From the NCBI GenBank assembly GCA_035267045.1, contig DATFMH010000220.1, positions 1 through 64,000 on the forward strand: a stretch of DNA of 64,000 nucleotides, in the 5' to 3' direction. A program made the position numbers and the translations under genes. Shown here piece after piece: positions 17,609 through 26,067 of this stretch (position 1 is its first letter; every line of letters starts with the position of its first letter). Source of the stretch: DATFMH01 sp035267045. Lineage in GTDB: Bacteria; Bacteroidota; Rhodothermia; Balneolales; DATFMH01. The notes under the pieces are model-generated. The model worked only from the letters and a program-made list of their open reading frames with translations, was not told where the DNA came from and did not search any database.

Positions 17609-18861
17609 ATTGCAGATATCGTTTTACCATACTATTCAAGTTCTTAATAATTATTTATTTGTTATTACAAGTATATCCTGGATCAACTCTTGCCCAGTCT
17701 ATGAATGGCGACGGTTCAGGCTATCGTCTGATACCCAAACCTGATGCATGGTATAATAGTGTAGATGGATTGCGACTCGGTCTTATTTTAAAAGGTGAAG
17801 TCCCGGGAACTTTTAATGATGGTCCGCACCGGTTAAGGCTGGGTTTTTGGGCTGCTTCAAAGTTGCCTGAATTACCTGTCTCATATTATTTGTCATTTAT
17901 TGAACCGATAAAATCGTTGTCTGATTTTGGTTCTGAAGCAAATATTCAGTTAATAAGCAGTATCAGAACCGGGTATGATTATCATGCGATAGCATTCAAT
18001 AAACGCTGGCAGGTTGGGTTTGATGAGTCGAATTATCATAAAATTCGTTTTTCTCTGAATGCTCAGAAAATGATGAACGATAAATATAGATTATTTCCTG
18101 CGCAATGGAATAAAGATTGGTTAAGTCAGTTTACGCTGCTTTTTGAAAGTAAGAATGAAAACAGCTTAGGGGAATATTTCTATAAATTACGTTTAAATAC
18201 AGGTATCCCGGTACAAAGTGATTTTTATGAGCAATTCACGGGCAGCTATAATCAAAAAATCAAAATAGGTGCCGGGTTTGATGTCGCAGGCCGGTTATTC
18301 GCTGGTTTATCAACACAAAAAGTTCCATCACAAATGCTCTTCAACCGAAGCTTGGCTTCTCCGGTTGATTGGCTGGATAATGGGGTAACCCGTGCCAGGG
18401 GTACAATACCTCCAGTTTGGCTTCGCGAAGGCTGGGTACAGGTAACCGGAGGTCCCGGACTGAGGGGATATACCAAACAGGATATTTCTAAGGAATTCAT
18501 TGGGCATGGAAATCGGTACCTGAATTATTCGTCTGCCAATATAGAACTGGATTATCCCAACCCGCTTGGATATGCGTTAAAAAAGATAAAGGTACTTGGC
18601 GATCTCTTTAAATTGAGATCTTACTTATTTTGGGATACCGGAAGTGCATTGAATTTTTCAAACGGGCCCTTTATCCGGAAGTTGAATGCTGATGCCGGTC
18701 CCGGTTTTGCATTGTCCATAAGTATACCCGACAATACCGGAAATATGAAAAATATTGTTCTAAGATATGATATCCCGCTATGGCTTTCTAATCCCAATAT
18801 AAATGAAAATCAGTTCCATTACAGGAATGTAATTGGGTTAAGTGCTATTATTAATCTATAA
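17605..18861 (+). CDS. Putative outer-membrane beta-barrel with Omp85-type LRGY motif, no POTRA domain
   Basis: The 418-residue product has an N-terminal signal (hydrophobic segment, cleavage after TLAQ). The mature part begins at once with barrel-like sequence: WYNSVDGLRLGLIL and alternating polar/aromatic strands. Near residue 286 lies GPGLRGYT, matching the (V/L)RG(F/Y) motif of the loop-6 tip in the Omp85 superfamily. It ends in a short strand, NVIGLSAIINL. There is no room for POTRA repeats. The ATG at 17605 overlaps the Nudix stop; a TTG four codons upstream is less likely. In some relatives such a barrel follows a peptidase domain, so this may be a detached barrel. Function is unknown. 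Confidence 0.65.
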   Translation: MNCRYRFTILFKFLIIIYLLLQVYPGSTLAQSMNGDGSGYRLIPKPDAWYNSVDGLRLGLILKGEVPGTFNDGPHRLRLGFWAASKLPELPVSYYLSFIEPIKSLSDFGSEANIQLISSIRTGYDYHAIAFNKRWQVGFDESNYHKIRFSLNAQKMMNDKYRLFPAQWNKDWLSQFTLLFESKNENSLGEYFYKLRLNTGIPVQSDFYEQFTGSYNQKIKIGAGFDVAGRLFAGLSTQKVPSQMLFNRSLASPVDWLDNGVTRARGTIPPVWLREGWVQVTGGPGLRGYTKQDISKEFIGHGNRYLNYSSANIELDYPNPLGYALKKIKVLGDLFKLRSYLFWDTGSALNFSNGPFIRKLNADAGPGFALSISIPDNTGNMKNIVLRYDIPLWLSNPNINENQFHYRNVIGLSAIINL

Positions 18862-18879
18862 AATTATTTAATAAATATT

Positions 18880-20103
18880 ATGATTGTTCTTGTTATTAAT
18901 TGTGGAAGCTCATCTGTAAAATATCAGTTGATTGAAACTGATGATGAAGAAATAATTTGTTCAGGTCTTGTTGAACGTATCGGTGCCGTGACTTCCATTA
19001 TCAAACATGAAGTTACAGGTCAAAAACCGATTAAAAAGACCATGACTCTCGAGGATCACACAAAAGCACTTAAAGAAGTCCTCGATTTTATCAGCGACAA
19101 AGAAAATAATGTTGTTAATTCCTTATCTGATATAGCTGCTGTAGGACATCGTGTTGTTCACGGTGGCGAAACTTTTAAGGATTCAGTTTTAATTGATGAT
19201 GACGTAATTAGTGCTATTGAGCAGGCCATAGATCTTGCCCCCCTCCATAATCCGCCAAACCTAAAAGGGATCTATGCAGCTAAGAAAACGTTGCCTGATG
19301 TACCTCATGTGGCTGTTTTCGATACGGCATTTCATCATTCATTACCAAGTAAAGCATTTCTATATGCTATACCTAACCGATTATATAGACGTTATAAAAT
19401 TCGTAAATATGGTTTTCATGGTACATCTCATTACTATGTCAGCCGTCGTTATTACAATATAAAAGATATTAATCCTGAAGGTACGAATGTCATAACCTGT
19501 CATCTTGGTAACGGATCTTCGTTATGTGCCATTAAAGATGGATTATCAATTGATACAAGTATGGGATTTACTCCACTATCCGGTTTAATAATGGGTACAA
19601 GAAGTGGTGATATCGACCCCTCCATTTTATTTTATATTGTAGAAAAAGAAGAAATGCCCCTGAGTCATGCCCATGCATTGCTAAACCGTCACAGTGGCTT
19701 ATTGGGAATGAGTGGTTATGCAGCGGATATGCGCGATCTCATCGAAGAAGCTGAAAAAGGTGATAGACGTTGTCAACAGGCGATTGATGCTTTTAGTTAT
19801 CGTGCCAAAATGTACCTTGGCTCGTATATGGCAGCCATGAATGGTTGTGATAGCATTATTTTTACAGCTGGAATAGGGGAGAACGCACCGCTTATTCGGG
19901 AAAAGATATGTGAAGACCTTGATCATCTTGGTGTTAAACTTGATCCGGCTATAAATTATGACCGTAACGCCACGGGAGAACGCAAAATAAGTCATAGTGA
20001 TTCAAAGATAGAAGTTTACGTGATCCCGACTGACGAAGAAATGGTTATAGCTTTGGACGCTGCTAAAATTGCAACAGCGGCCAGGCAATCCCCGTGGATA
20101 TAA
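18880..20103 (+). CDS. ackA: Acetate kinase
   Basis: The 407-residue protein begins VLVINCGSSSVKYQLIE. It carries GHRVVHGGE, the FDTAFHHSLP segment, YGFHGTSH and the phosphate loop HLGNGSSLCAI, all ASKHA-fold acetate kinase motifs. It interconverts acetyl phosphate plus ADP with acetate plus ATP. Its usual partner pta is also in the window but 3.5 kb away at 23584, separated by three other genes. It follows the barrel gene by 18 bp and may be co-transcribed with it. Confidence 0.98.
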   Translation: MIVLVINCGSSSVKYQLIETDDEEIICSGLVERIGAVTSIIKHEVTGQKPIKKTMTLEDHTKALKEVLDFISDKENNVVNSLSDIAAVGHRVVHGGETFKDSVLIDDDVISAIEQAIDLAPLHNPPNLKGIYAAKKTLPDVPHVAVFDTAFHHSLPSKAFLYAIPNRLYRRYKIRKYGFHGTSHYYVSRRYYNIKDINPEGTNVITCHLGNGSSLCAIKDGLSIDTSMGFTPLSGLIMGTRSGDIDPSILFYIVEKEEMPLSHAHALLNRHSGLLGMSGYAADMRDLIEEAEKGDRRCQQAIDAFSYRAKMYLGSYMAAMNGCDSIIFTAGIGENAPLIREKICEDLDHLGVKLDPAINYDRNATGERKISHSDSKIEVYVIPTDEEMVIALDAAKIATAARQSPWI

Positions 20104-20158
20104 TAACGCTTGTTAAAATGTTATATATCAATATACTATTTGAAAGGAATCAACAGTA

Positions 20159-21958
20159 ATGCAGTACAGAAATAAAATCCTTGTATATCTGATCAGTATT
20201 GCAGCATTATTGCTTATTTCAGGTTGTACGAGTTCCCGCTGGGTTGTACAGGACCAACCCGCTGTTGATACCTCTAATGGTACTGTTTTGAGTAAAACAG
20301 AAACCATATTCATTAATCCGGATCTTACACCTTCAAATCCTGTTTTGACGTTAAACCTGATGCAGATAAATAAGGTCAGGTACCCCAAACGTTATGTTGT
20401 AAAACGTTACATTCAACGTTACAGGCCCCGATACGGTTTTTTAATATTAGGTCTGACCGGATCAGCTTTCCTGTTTTATACGGCAAATTCCAAAACCCTT
20501 ACAACAACAAAAAGCAGTAAGAACATCCTGAATATTGGGGGTGGATTACTCGGACTTGCTTCTTTTTTGAATATGAAACCGGCGGGTAAGGCTAAAGCGA
20601 CCGGAGAAACACAATTTTCTAAAAAGACCGGTTCGGTAGTCCGAATCGACACGGTACATCATAAAATTAATTCGGATACAAAGGCGGATATATCAATACA
20701 ATATAAAGACAATACACTATTAAAGAATCTGAGCGTTGCCTTCAAAAATGGTGATATTGACATTGATTTAGCCAATACTGTTAAGATTGGAGATGTTAAA
20801 TCAAAAAATCCGGGTGATTTGGACGTCAGTGTCGAATACAATAAGAAAAACTATTCGTTTAAAGTACCTCTTGAGAAGTTCATGAAACGTTATGCGGTCA
20901 TTGAACGTCCCAATGCTTTATTACATAGTAATCCCGTTAATACGGAAGCTAATGTGATAACTAATATCAAATATAATTCACAATTACAGTTTGTTAACCA
21001 GGTAGATTCGACCTGGTACAAGGTTTTATATGGAATAACTCCATCATATTTGAATTCATCAGATGCCCAATTGGTCTGGCGAACGGTTTCGAGTGCTACT
21101 CCACCTGATATTGTTGTATCTCCCTATTCAAATTTCGGTACTATTGATGTCGAAAGGGGAATACCGTATGACTCTGTTAAAAATCGGTATGGAATAGCTC
21201 TGCTTTTAAATAATACGTTTAATGATGATAAGAATGATGATCATAAAGAAATCTATGATCGTGATACCCGTCTTATGAAAACGTATATTGAGCATTCAAT
21301 GGGCTATACAAAACAAAATATATTTACTTTTAAATCTGATCATAAAACGGAATTTAAAAACGTACTGGGTTTAAATAATATACCGGCGACAATTACTAAT
21401 GAGATAACACCTGATAGTACTGATTTAATACTCTATTATGTGGGAGACAACATTCAACTGACAAATGGGAAAAAGAACTCTGATTTTAAGCAGGACTCTG
21501 TTAAGTTCGTTTCTTTGTATCAACACTTATTGGAGAGCGTCGCAAATCTTAAAACCCGAAAATCAATCCTGATCTTTGATACTGATATTCTTCAAAATAA
21601 CTCTAAACCGTTTTATGATGATCAGAATAAAAATGAAAACAGCATTAAAAAGGCCATCTTTAATATTTCCCAAAAAATAGTCGATCAGAATCCTAATATG
21701 GCTGTTGTGTATTCGTCCGATATCGGACAAAAAGCCGGAATCTATAAGTCCTCTGTTAATAGCATCGATAAAAGGCACAGTATCTTTACCTATTATTTTT
21801 GTAAAGGATTGAAAGAAGGAAATAGAAGTTTATTGTCCCTATCAAGGTATCTGCAACGGAATGTTACTTTTACATCAAGAAGTTTATTAGACAGGGCACA
21901 AGATCCAGTTTTCTTTGGTAATCTTGACCTTCTTTTAACAAGCATTGATAATAAGTGA
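20159..21958 (+). CDS. Lipoprotein with SH3b domain and catalytically dead caspase-like domain
   Basis: The 599-residue product has a lipoprotein signal, LLLISGC with lipidated Cys23. A basic stretch and a second hydrophobic segment (GFLILGLTGSAFLFY, near 98-112) follow. Residues about 243-308 look like a bacterial SH3 domain (ALLHSNPV...STWYKVLYG). From about 343 a peptidase C14/caspase-like fold is suggested by YGIALLL, DLILYYVGDN (about 425), KSILIFDTDI (about 472), HSIFTYYFCKGLKEG and DPVFFGNLDLLL. Active members have YYSGHG and DAC at the third and fourth of these; here the catalytic His and Cys positions are occupied by other residues. It is likely a cell-envelope pseudoenzyme or scaffold. 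The domain call rests on eye alignment. Confidence 0.72.
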   Translation: MQYRNKILVYLISIAALLLISGCTSSRWVVQDQPAVDTSNGTVLSKTETIFINPDLTPSNPVLTLNLMQINKVRYPKRYVVKRYIQRYRPRYGFLILGLTGSAFLFYTANSKTLTTTKSSKNILNIGGGLLGLASFLNMKPAGKAKATGETQFSKKTGSVVRIDTVHHKINSDTKADISIQYKDNTLLKNLSVAFKNGDIDIDLANTVKIGDVKSKNPGDLDVSVEYNKKNYSFKVPLEKFMKRYAVIERPNALLHSNPVNTEANVITNIKYNSQLQFVNQVDSTWYKVLYGITPSYLNSSDAQLVWRTVSSATPPDIVVSPYSNFGTIDVERGIPYDSVKNRYGIALLLNNTFNDDKNDDHKEIYDRDTRLMKTYIEHSMGYTKQNIFTFKSDHKTEFKNVLGLNNIPATITNEITPDSTDLILYYVGDNIQLTNGKKNSDFKQDSVKFVSLYQHLLESVANLKTRKSILIFDTDILQNNSKPFYDDQNKNENSIKKAIFNISQKIVDQNPNMAVVYSSDIGQKAGIYKSSVNSIDKRHSIFTYYFCKGLKEGNRSLLSLSRYLQRNVTFTSRSLLDRAQDPVFFGNLDLLLTSIDNK

Positions 21959-21962
21959 CAGA

Positions 21963-22820
21963 ATGGGAATCCTATTTGTATTACTCAGTGTCGGATGTTC
22001 CCTTTTAATCGCGCATTTATTAAAATATTGTGAACAGTATAATCTTCGATTATTTAGAGTTCTGACAGTAAATTATGCTGTTGCTTCTGTTGTTGCCTAT
22101 GGCATGAGTACTTCATCCGGACCATTTCCATTGTATAATATCCCTCTATGGTTAACGGGTTTGATAATTATAACCGGGTTTATCTTTATTTTTAACTTTG
22201 TCATTTACAGCCGGTCGATAAATACTAACGGTGTAGGAGTCAGCATTGCAGCAATGAGAATTTCATTACTTATTCCTGTTTCCATTTCAATTTTATTTTT
22301 TGGAGAACTTTTAACCGGATGGAAAACCTTAGGCATTTTCATTGTTATAATTTCTCTTTTTTTATTGATTTTTTCCCGCCCGACACTTAGTAAGATTACA
22401 GTCAATAACCATATCTATTTGTTGGTATTATTTTTTTTCACCGGTATTGGAGATGCTGCTTTAAAAATATACCAGGTTTCAGGAAGCCTTTATATCGATA
22501 AATCTCTATTTATGAGCGGTATCTTTATATTTGCCTTTTTAACAGGGGTGATATTATCGATACGCAAGGGGGGTGCTTTCATTACCAAAAAAGAATTGTT
22601 AATGGGGTTATGGATAGGCATTCCCAATCTATTTTCATCAATTTTCCTTATTAAAGCATTGGATTATTCAAGTGGGTCATTCGTTTTTTCGCTTGTTAAT
22701 GTTCTGATCGTGATAGGAGGCGCCTTGATAGGGAAGATTTATTGGAGGGATTATATCACGAAACGCCAATATGCAGGTATGGGACTGGCATTACTTGCGA
22801 TTGTATTATTGTGGATATAA
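21963..22820 (+). CDS. DMT-superfamily (EamA-like) permease
   Basis: The 285-residue protein consists of about ten hydrophobic segments in two halves, with the inner-half ends GELLTGWKTLGIFIVIISLFLL and GKIYWRDYITKRQYAGMGLALLAIVLL (both much shortened here to their key Gly-Trp and Gly-Lys boundaries) typical of drug/metabolite transporters. The substrate is unknown. I chose the ATG at 21963, five bases after the stop of the lipoprotein gene; an in-frame TTG at 21945 inside that gene is possible. The tight spacing suggests an operon with the pseudo-caspase lipoprotein. Confidence 0.85.
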   Translation: MGILFVLLSVGCSLLIAHLLKYCEQYNLRLFRVLTVNYAVASVVAYGMSTSSGPFPLYNIPLWLTGLIIITGFIFIFNFVIYSRSINTNGVGVSIAAMRISLLIPVSISILFFGELLTGWKTLGIFIVIISLFLLIFSRPTLSKITVNNHIYLLVLFFFTGIGDAALKIYQVSGSLYIDKSLFMSGIFIFAFLTGVILSIRKGGAFITKKELLMGLWIGIPNLFSSIFLIKALDYSSGSFVFSLVNVLIVIGGALIGKIYWRDYITKRQYAGMGLALLAIVLLWI

Positions 22821-22845
22821 AAAAACCCCGGTTTTCAGCCGGGGT
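22819..22845 (-). terminator. Terminator between the permease and DUF4168 genes
   Basis: CCCCGG (22826-22831) pairs with CCGGGG (22839-22844) around a 7-base loop, and A:T extends it. On the minus strand it is followed by an unbroken T-run, so it ends the DUF4168 gene. On the plus strand there is no T-run, but the hairpin may still slow read-through from the permease. Confidence 0.85.
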
Positions 22846-22867
22846 CGTAAAAAGATTATCTTCCTTT

Positions 22868-23353
22868 TTACTTTTTAGAATTCAATTTTTGCAGTCTTTG
22901 TTGCAAATCTTTTGATTGCTGGAGAGTCGTGTAAATTTGCTTATATCGAGCTACTTCCATGCCGTCCGATTTTATTTTGGCCATCATCTTTTGATTAACA
23001 TTTTGTTCGATTTGCATAATGGATGCACGGATCTTGGAAAATTGTTGTTTTTCCTTGGGAGTCATTTTAACGTCGCTCTTCTTTGGATTTCGCATACTCA
23101 TCATAATCTGGCGAAAACGTTGAAGATCCATACCCTGATCTTTCACGGCTTTTTGAATATCTTTTACAGAACCCATTTGAATAGCCTGAATATCATTCGA
23201 AGTTTTAACAAATGTCTGAAGCTCCTGGTTCGATATACTATCCGGGTTAATCTTGGCAGGCTGCTTTTGTTTCATGGCTGCCTGTGCATGGGAGGTGCTT
23301 ACACTGATTACTAAAAAAGCCAGTGCAGCTAAAGTAGATGTTAAATAACGCAT
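22868..23353 (-). CDS. Secreted DUF4168-family protein
   Basis: From the ATG at 23353 the 161-residue product has a clean signal peptide (RYLTSTLAALAFLVISVSTS, site after SHAQA). The mature helical, Lys/Gln-rich part has SNQELQTFVKTSNDIQAIQ and a later partner, MAKIKSDGMEVARYKQIYTT, which matches the two-part DUF4168 pattern. No function is known for the family. An ATG 33 bp upstream (23386) would add 11 residues before the signal and is less likely. It stands alone on the minus strand between the permease and pta. Confidence 0.82.
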   Translation of the reverse strand: MRYLTSTLAALAFLVISVSTSHAQAAMKQKQPAKINPDSISNQELQTFVKTSNDIQAIQMGSVKDIQKAVKDQGMDLQRFRQIMMSMRNPKKSDVKMTPKEKQQFSKIRASIMQIEQNVNQKMMAKIKSDGMEVARYKQIYTTLQQSKDLQQRLQKLNSKK

Positions 23354-23583
23354 ACTAAAATTTATTTTAAAATTAAGATTTATCATCCGCTACTGAGACG
23401 GGAACATATTTTAAAAGGGTAGATACCCATTATTTGATGAAATAGCAAAATATTTATGTCTTCCTAATATCATGTATTTCAGTAAAAATCCGTTTAATGG
23501 ACATCGATATTTGCCCACATCTTATTATCTTATCGATGAAAATTATTGTAAGAAGGTATTCATTTTAACAATGACAAGGATAT

Positions 23584-24576
23584 ATGGATATTATTTCAGA
23601 AATACGTAATAAAGCTATTAATGCCCATAAAACAATCATATTTCCCGAATCCGGTGATCTGAGAATATTACGTGCTTGTGCTTATCTCGCTGAAGAAAAA
23701 ATATGTAATGTTGCTATTGTTGGCCGAAAAGAAGCTGTTCAAAGAAGAGCATCAACAGAACATATCGTTTTGCCGGATAATATTACCTTCCATGACCCCT
23801 TGAATGATCCTGATATAGATGATTACATTGAGCATTTTTATGAAAGAAGGAAGAAAAAAGGACTATCAAGAGAACAGGCTGAATTGCAGATTCAACATCC
23901 TCTTTATTACGCTGCTTCAAAGGTAGCCGCAAACAATGTAGATGGGTGTGTTTCAGGGGCCGTACATACTACCGGGGAAGTTTTAAAAGCAGCTATTCAG
24001 GTCATTGGATTAAAAAAAGATTCCGATGTCGTTTCAAGTATTTTTCTCATGTCTTTACCGGACGGTCGCGTGTATAGTTACGGCGATTGTGCCGTAGTAC
24101 CTTACCCGGATTATAAACAACTTGCCGGTATAGCTATTGACTCTGCTTCGACTCATCATTTATTGACCGGCCAAGATCCTGCTGTAGCTATGCTTTCTTT
24201 TTCAACAAAAGGGAGTGCTATACATGATAATGTTAAATTGGTACAGGATGCTTTACATTTAGCAAAACAACGTAAGAATGACTTACTAATCGATGGAGAG
24301 TTACAGTTCGACGCGGCTATTGTACCGGCTATTGCCCAAAAAAAGGCGCCCGGCTCTCCGGTTGCCGGACATGCCAATGTGTTTGTTTTCCCAAATCTGG
24401 ATGCCGGTAATATCTCATATAAAATTACGGAACGCTTAGCCGGAGCTATTGCAACAGGACCCATTATCCAGGGTCTGGCACGTCCCATGAATGACTTATC
24501 ACGTGGCTGTTCATGGCAGGATGTTGTTAATACAGCGGCTGTCTGTTCGATATTGGCTGATAATGAAGAAGATTAA
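23584..24576 (+). CDS. pta: Phosphate acetyltransferase
   Basis: The 330-residue protein is the short, catalytic-domain-only form of phosphotransacetylase. It begins IISEIRNKAINAHKTIIFPE and has GCVSGAVHTTGEVLKA and the C-terminal NVFVFPNLDAGNISYKI and GPIIQGLARPMNDLSRGC active-site segments. It interconverts acetyl-CoA and acetyl phosphate and should work with AckA. An AAGGA box at 23576-23580 supports this ATG. The gene is separated from ackA and is followed by a repeat-rich gap. Confidence 0.97.
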   Translation: MDIISEIRNKAINAHKTIIFPESGDLRILRACAYLAEEKICNVAIVGRKEAVQRRASTEHIVLPDNITFHDPLNDPDIDDYIEHFYERRKKKGLSREQAELQIQHPLYYAASKVAANNVDGCVSGAVHTTGEVLKAAIQVIGLKKDSDVVSSIFLMSLPDGRVYSYGDCAVVPYPDYKQLAGIAIDSASTHHLLTGQDPAVAMLSFSTKGSAIHDNVKLVQDALHLAKQRKNDLLIDGELQFDAAIVPAIAQKKAPGSPVAGHANVFVFPNLDAGNISYKITERLAGAIATGPIIQGLARPMNDLSRGCSWQDVVNTAAVCSILADNEED

Positions 24577-24627
24577 CCCGGGTTATTCACCAGAAAATTA
24601 TGGAACCGAAGTGTTAATTTTTTGACG

Positions 24628-24664
24628 ACCAACCAACCACAAACCACCAACCACAAACCAACCA
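24628..24664 (+). repeat. Low-complexity CCAACCACAAACC tract
   Basis: The stretch repeats ccaacc, cacaaacc and accaacc words almost without interruption and leads directly into the dispersed element at 24671. A shorter accaccaaccgccaac run occurs near 398 beside the other repeats. Confidence 0.7.
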
Positions 24665-24670
24665 AACGAC

Positions 24671-24819
24671 GTCATCCTGAATTTGATTCAGGATCCAGCC
24701 AAGGCGTTGGCACAGTTTACAAACAGTGGTTTTTAACCCCAAAGCATTCCTTCCAATTAAAAATGAAACAACGCCCAAAGCCATTAATAGCAAGATTCCG
24801 GGTCGGTGCCCGGAATGAC
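24671..24819. repeat. 149-bp dispersed intergenic element with two hairpins
   Basis: It is bounded by GTCAT (24671) and ATGAC (ending 24819). The left arm forms an 8-bp hairpin, ATCCTGAA (24674-24681) with TTCAGGAT (24687-24694). The right arm forms another, ATTCCGGG (24795-24802) with CCCGGAAT (24809-24816). The middle about 100 bp is unpaired and non-coding. The same opening is seen at 592 and 856, so it appears to be a multicopy family resembling the RHPEFDSG-translating repeats found in many bacterial genomes. Confidence 0.65.
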
Positions 24820-24914
24820 GTCAAAAAGGGCTCCGAATGACGTTGATGGGCCCCGAATGACGCCGATGGGCTTGGAATTATGTTAAAAAGAGCTCCGGAA
24901 CGTCTTTGGGAGCG
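24811..24914 (+). repeat. Degenerate tandem array of about 20-22 bp units
   Basis: Four to five units follow one another: starts at about 24811, 24833, 24853, 24873 and 24895. Each opens with cggaatgacg-like sequence and ends in a gggct/gagct block. Unit lengths alternate between 22 and 20 bp. It overlaps the right end of the 149-bp element, as if its GGAATGACG terminus had been amplified. Confidence 0.55.
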
Positions 24915-25114
24915 GGAAAAACGTTAGTAGTAAACGTTTACCTGTCAGGCTTCTAATTTGCTTTACATCCGTATAATTTATGCCGGCGGATTGTTCTAAC
25001 TTGAGCAAGTTATTTAGATGGATCTCACTTCGGAAAAGACTGGCGTGGAGCCCATATATCGATAAAAGACAGAAAGATTTTTGTTATCTGCATGCTATTA
25101 TTATTTAAAAAAAC

Positions 25115-26065
25115 TTACATCAATTCCCTGCCAAGCGCTGCTGTCCACAAACGGTACCATTCCGATCGGTCAAGACTTAAAGAACACGCCTTAACGGCAT
25201 CTTTTATGTGCTCAGGGTCATTGCTGCCGTAAATAGGTATAACGCCCACTGGATTGTGCATTAACCATGCCAGCGCCACTTGAACGGCAGACGTATCTTT
25301 GGATTCGGCAATTTCATTTATCACCGGCCTAAAGTGCCGGTACCGTTGATACAGCAATTCATCGGAAGTCTCTTTACCTGCTAATAATCCCTTTGCTATT
25401 GGACTATAAGCCAAAACGGCCGTGTTGGTTTCCTCGCAATAATCCAACAAGCCGTCATTCATAGGATCCAAATGCAAAAGACTAAATTCCGGTTGAACCG
25501 TTATTACGGGATGCCGTAAATATTTTTGTAATGCCTTTATCTGTGAAGGTTTATAATTACTAACCCCGATATATCTTATTAATCCCTGCTCTACCATTTG
25601 ATTCAAAGCTTCGGCGGTTGCCGCAGGATGAGTGAGTGGATCACGCCTGTGTACCTGATAGAGATCAATGTACGTTAGATCCATTCTTTCAAGGGACTGT
25701 TGTACACTTTGCGTTATATGCTGAAAAGAGAGGTCATATCGGTACGGACCCTCATCATCGGTAAATCGTATGCCGCATTTTGAGGCTATAAATATTTTAT
25801 CACGATCGGGTTTAACTTCTTTAAGACAATGTTTAAAAACTTCTTCACAGGTACCGTTTCCATAAATATCTGCATGGTCAAAAAAAGTAATGCCTTCTTC
25901 AATAGATGTGCTGAACGCATCTACGGCTCTGTCAATATTATCTTTTCCTACTTCATTGGGATCCCACGTACCCGTGAGGCCCATCATTCCCATGGCAAGA
26001 CGCGAAACTTTAATGGAATCAGGCCCGATTTCTATTGTCGGGAGTGTATTATTTTCTTCTGCCAT
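25115..26065 (-). CDS. Aldo/keto reductase
   Basis: The 316-residue protein has the AKR barrel with catalytic Asp/Tyr in FFDHADIYGNG, Lys in IFIASKCGIRF and His in DLYQVHRRDPL. NADPH-binding residues are in the C-terminal IPIYGSNDPEHIKDA. The form resembles the YdhF-like oxidoreductase group. The substrate is unknown. It starts 2 bp after the stop of the amylase gene upstream, so the two are probably one transcript. Confidence 0.92.
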   Translation of the reverse strand: MAEENNTLPTIEIGPDSIKVSRLAMGMMGLTGTWDPNEVGKDNIDRAVDAFSTSIEEGITFFDHADIYGNGTCEEVFKHCLKEVKPDRDKIFIASKCGIRFTDDEGPYRYDLSFQHITQSVQQSLERMDLTYIDLYQVHRRDPLTHPAATAEALNQMVEQGLIRYIGVSNYKPSQIKALQKYLRHPVITVQPEFSLLHLDPMNDGLLDYCEETNTAVLAYSPIAKGLLAGKETSDELLYQRYRHFRPVINEIAESKDTSAVQVALAWLMHNPVGVIPIYGSNDPEHIKDAVKACSLSLDRSEWYRLWTAALGRELM

Positions 26066-26067
26066 AA

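Larger units (their letters stand above)
24577..25114. other. Repeat-rich non-coding gap between pta and aldo/keto reductase genes
   Basis: This convergent gap holds a CCAACCACAAACC-type low-complexity tract, a structured 149-bp dispersed element and a degenerate tandem array, each entered separately. A 72-codon open frame across 24622-24840 is an artefact of the repeat (it translates to an RHPEFDSGSS-type string). From about 24915 to 25114 no feature is seen. Confidence 0.7.

Noticed and set aside
24622..24840. 72-codon open frame starting MTTNQPQTTNHKP
   Set aside because: It is composed of the low-complexity tract and the dispersed repeat and has no family-like sequence; the RHPEFDSG string is a known artefact of such repeats.
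24628..24914. CRISPR array
   Set aside because: Unit spacing is 20-22 bp with no unique spacers between identical repeats, so it is a degenerate tandem repeat.
24960..25114. Possible transposase remnant
   Set aside because: Short translated pieces looked vaguely protein-like but matched no transposase motif and contain stops.
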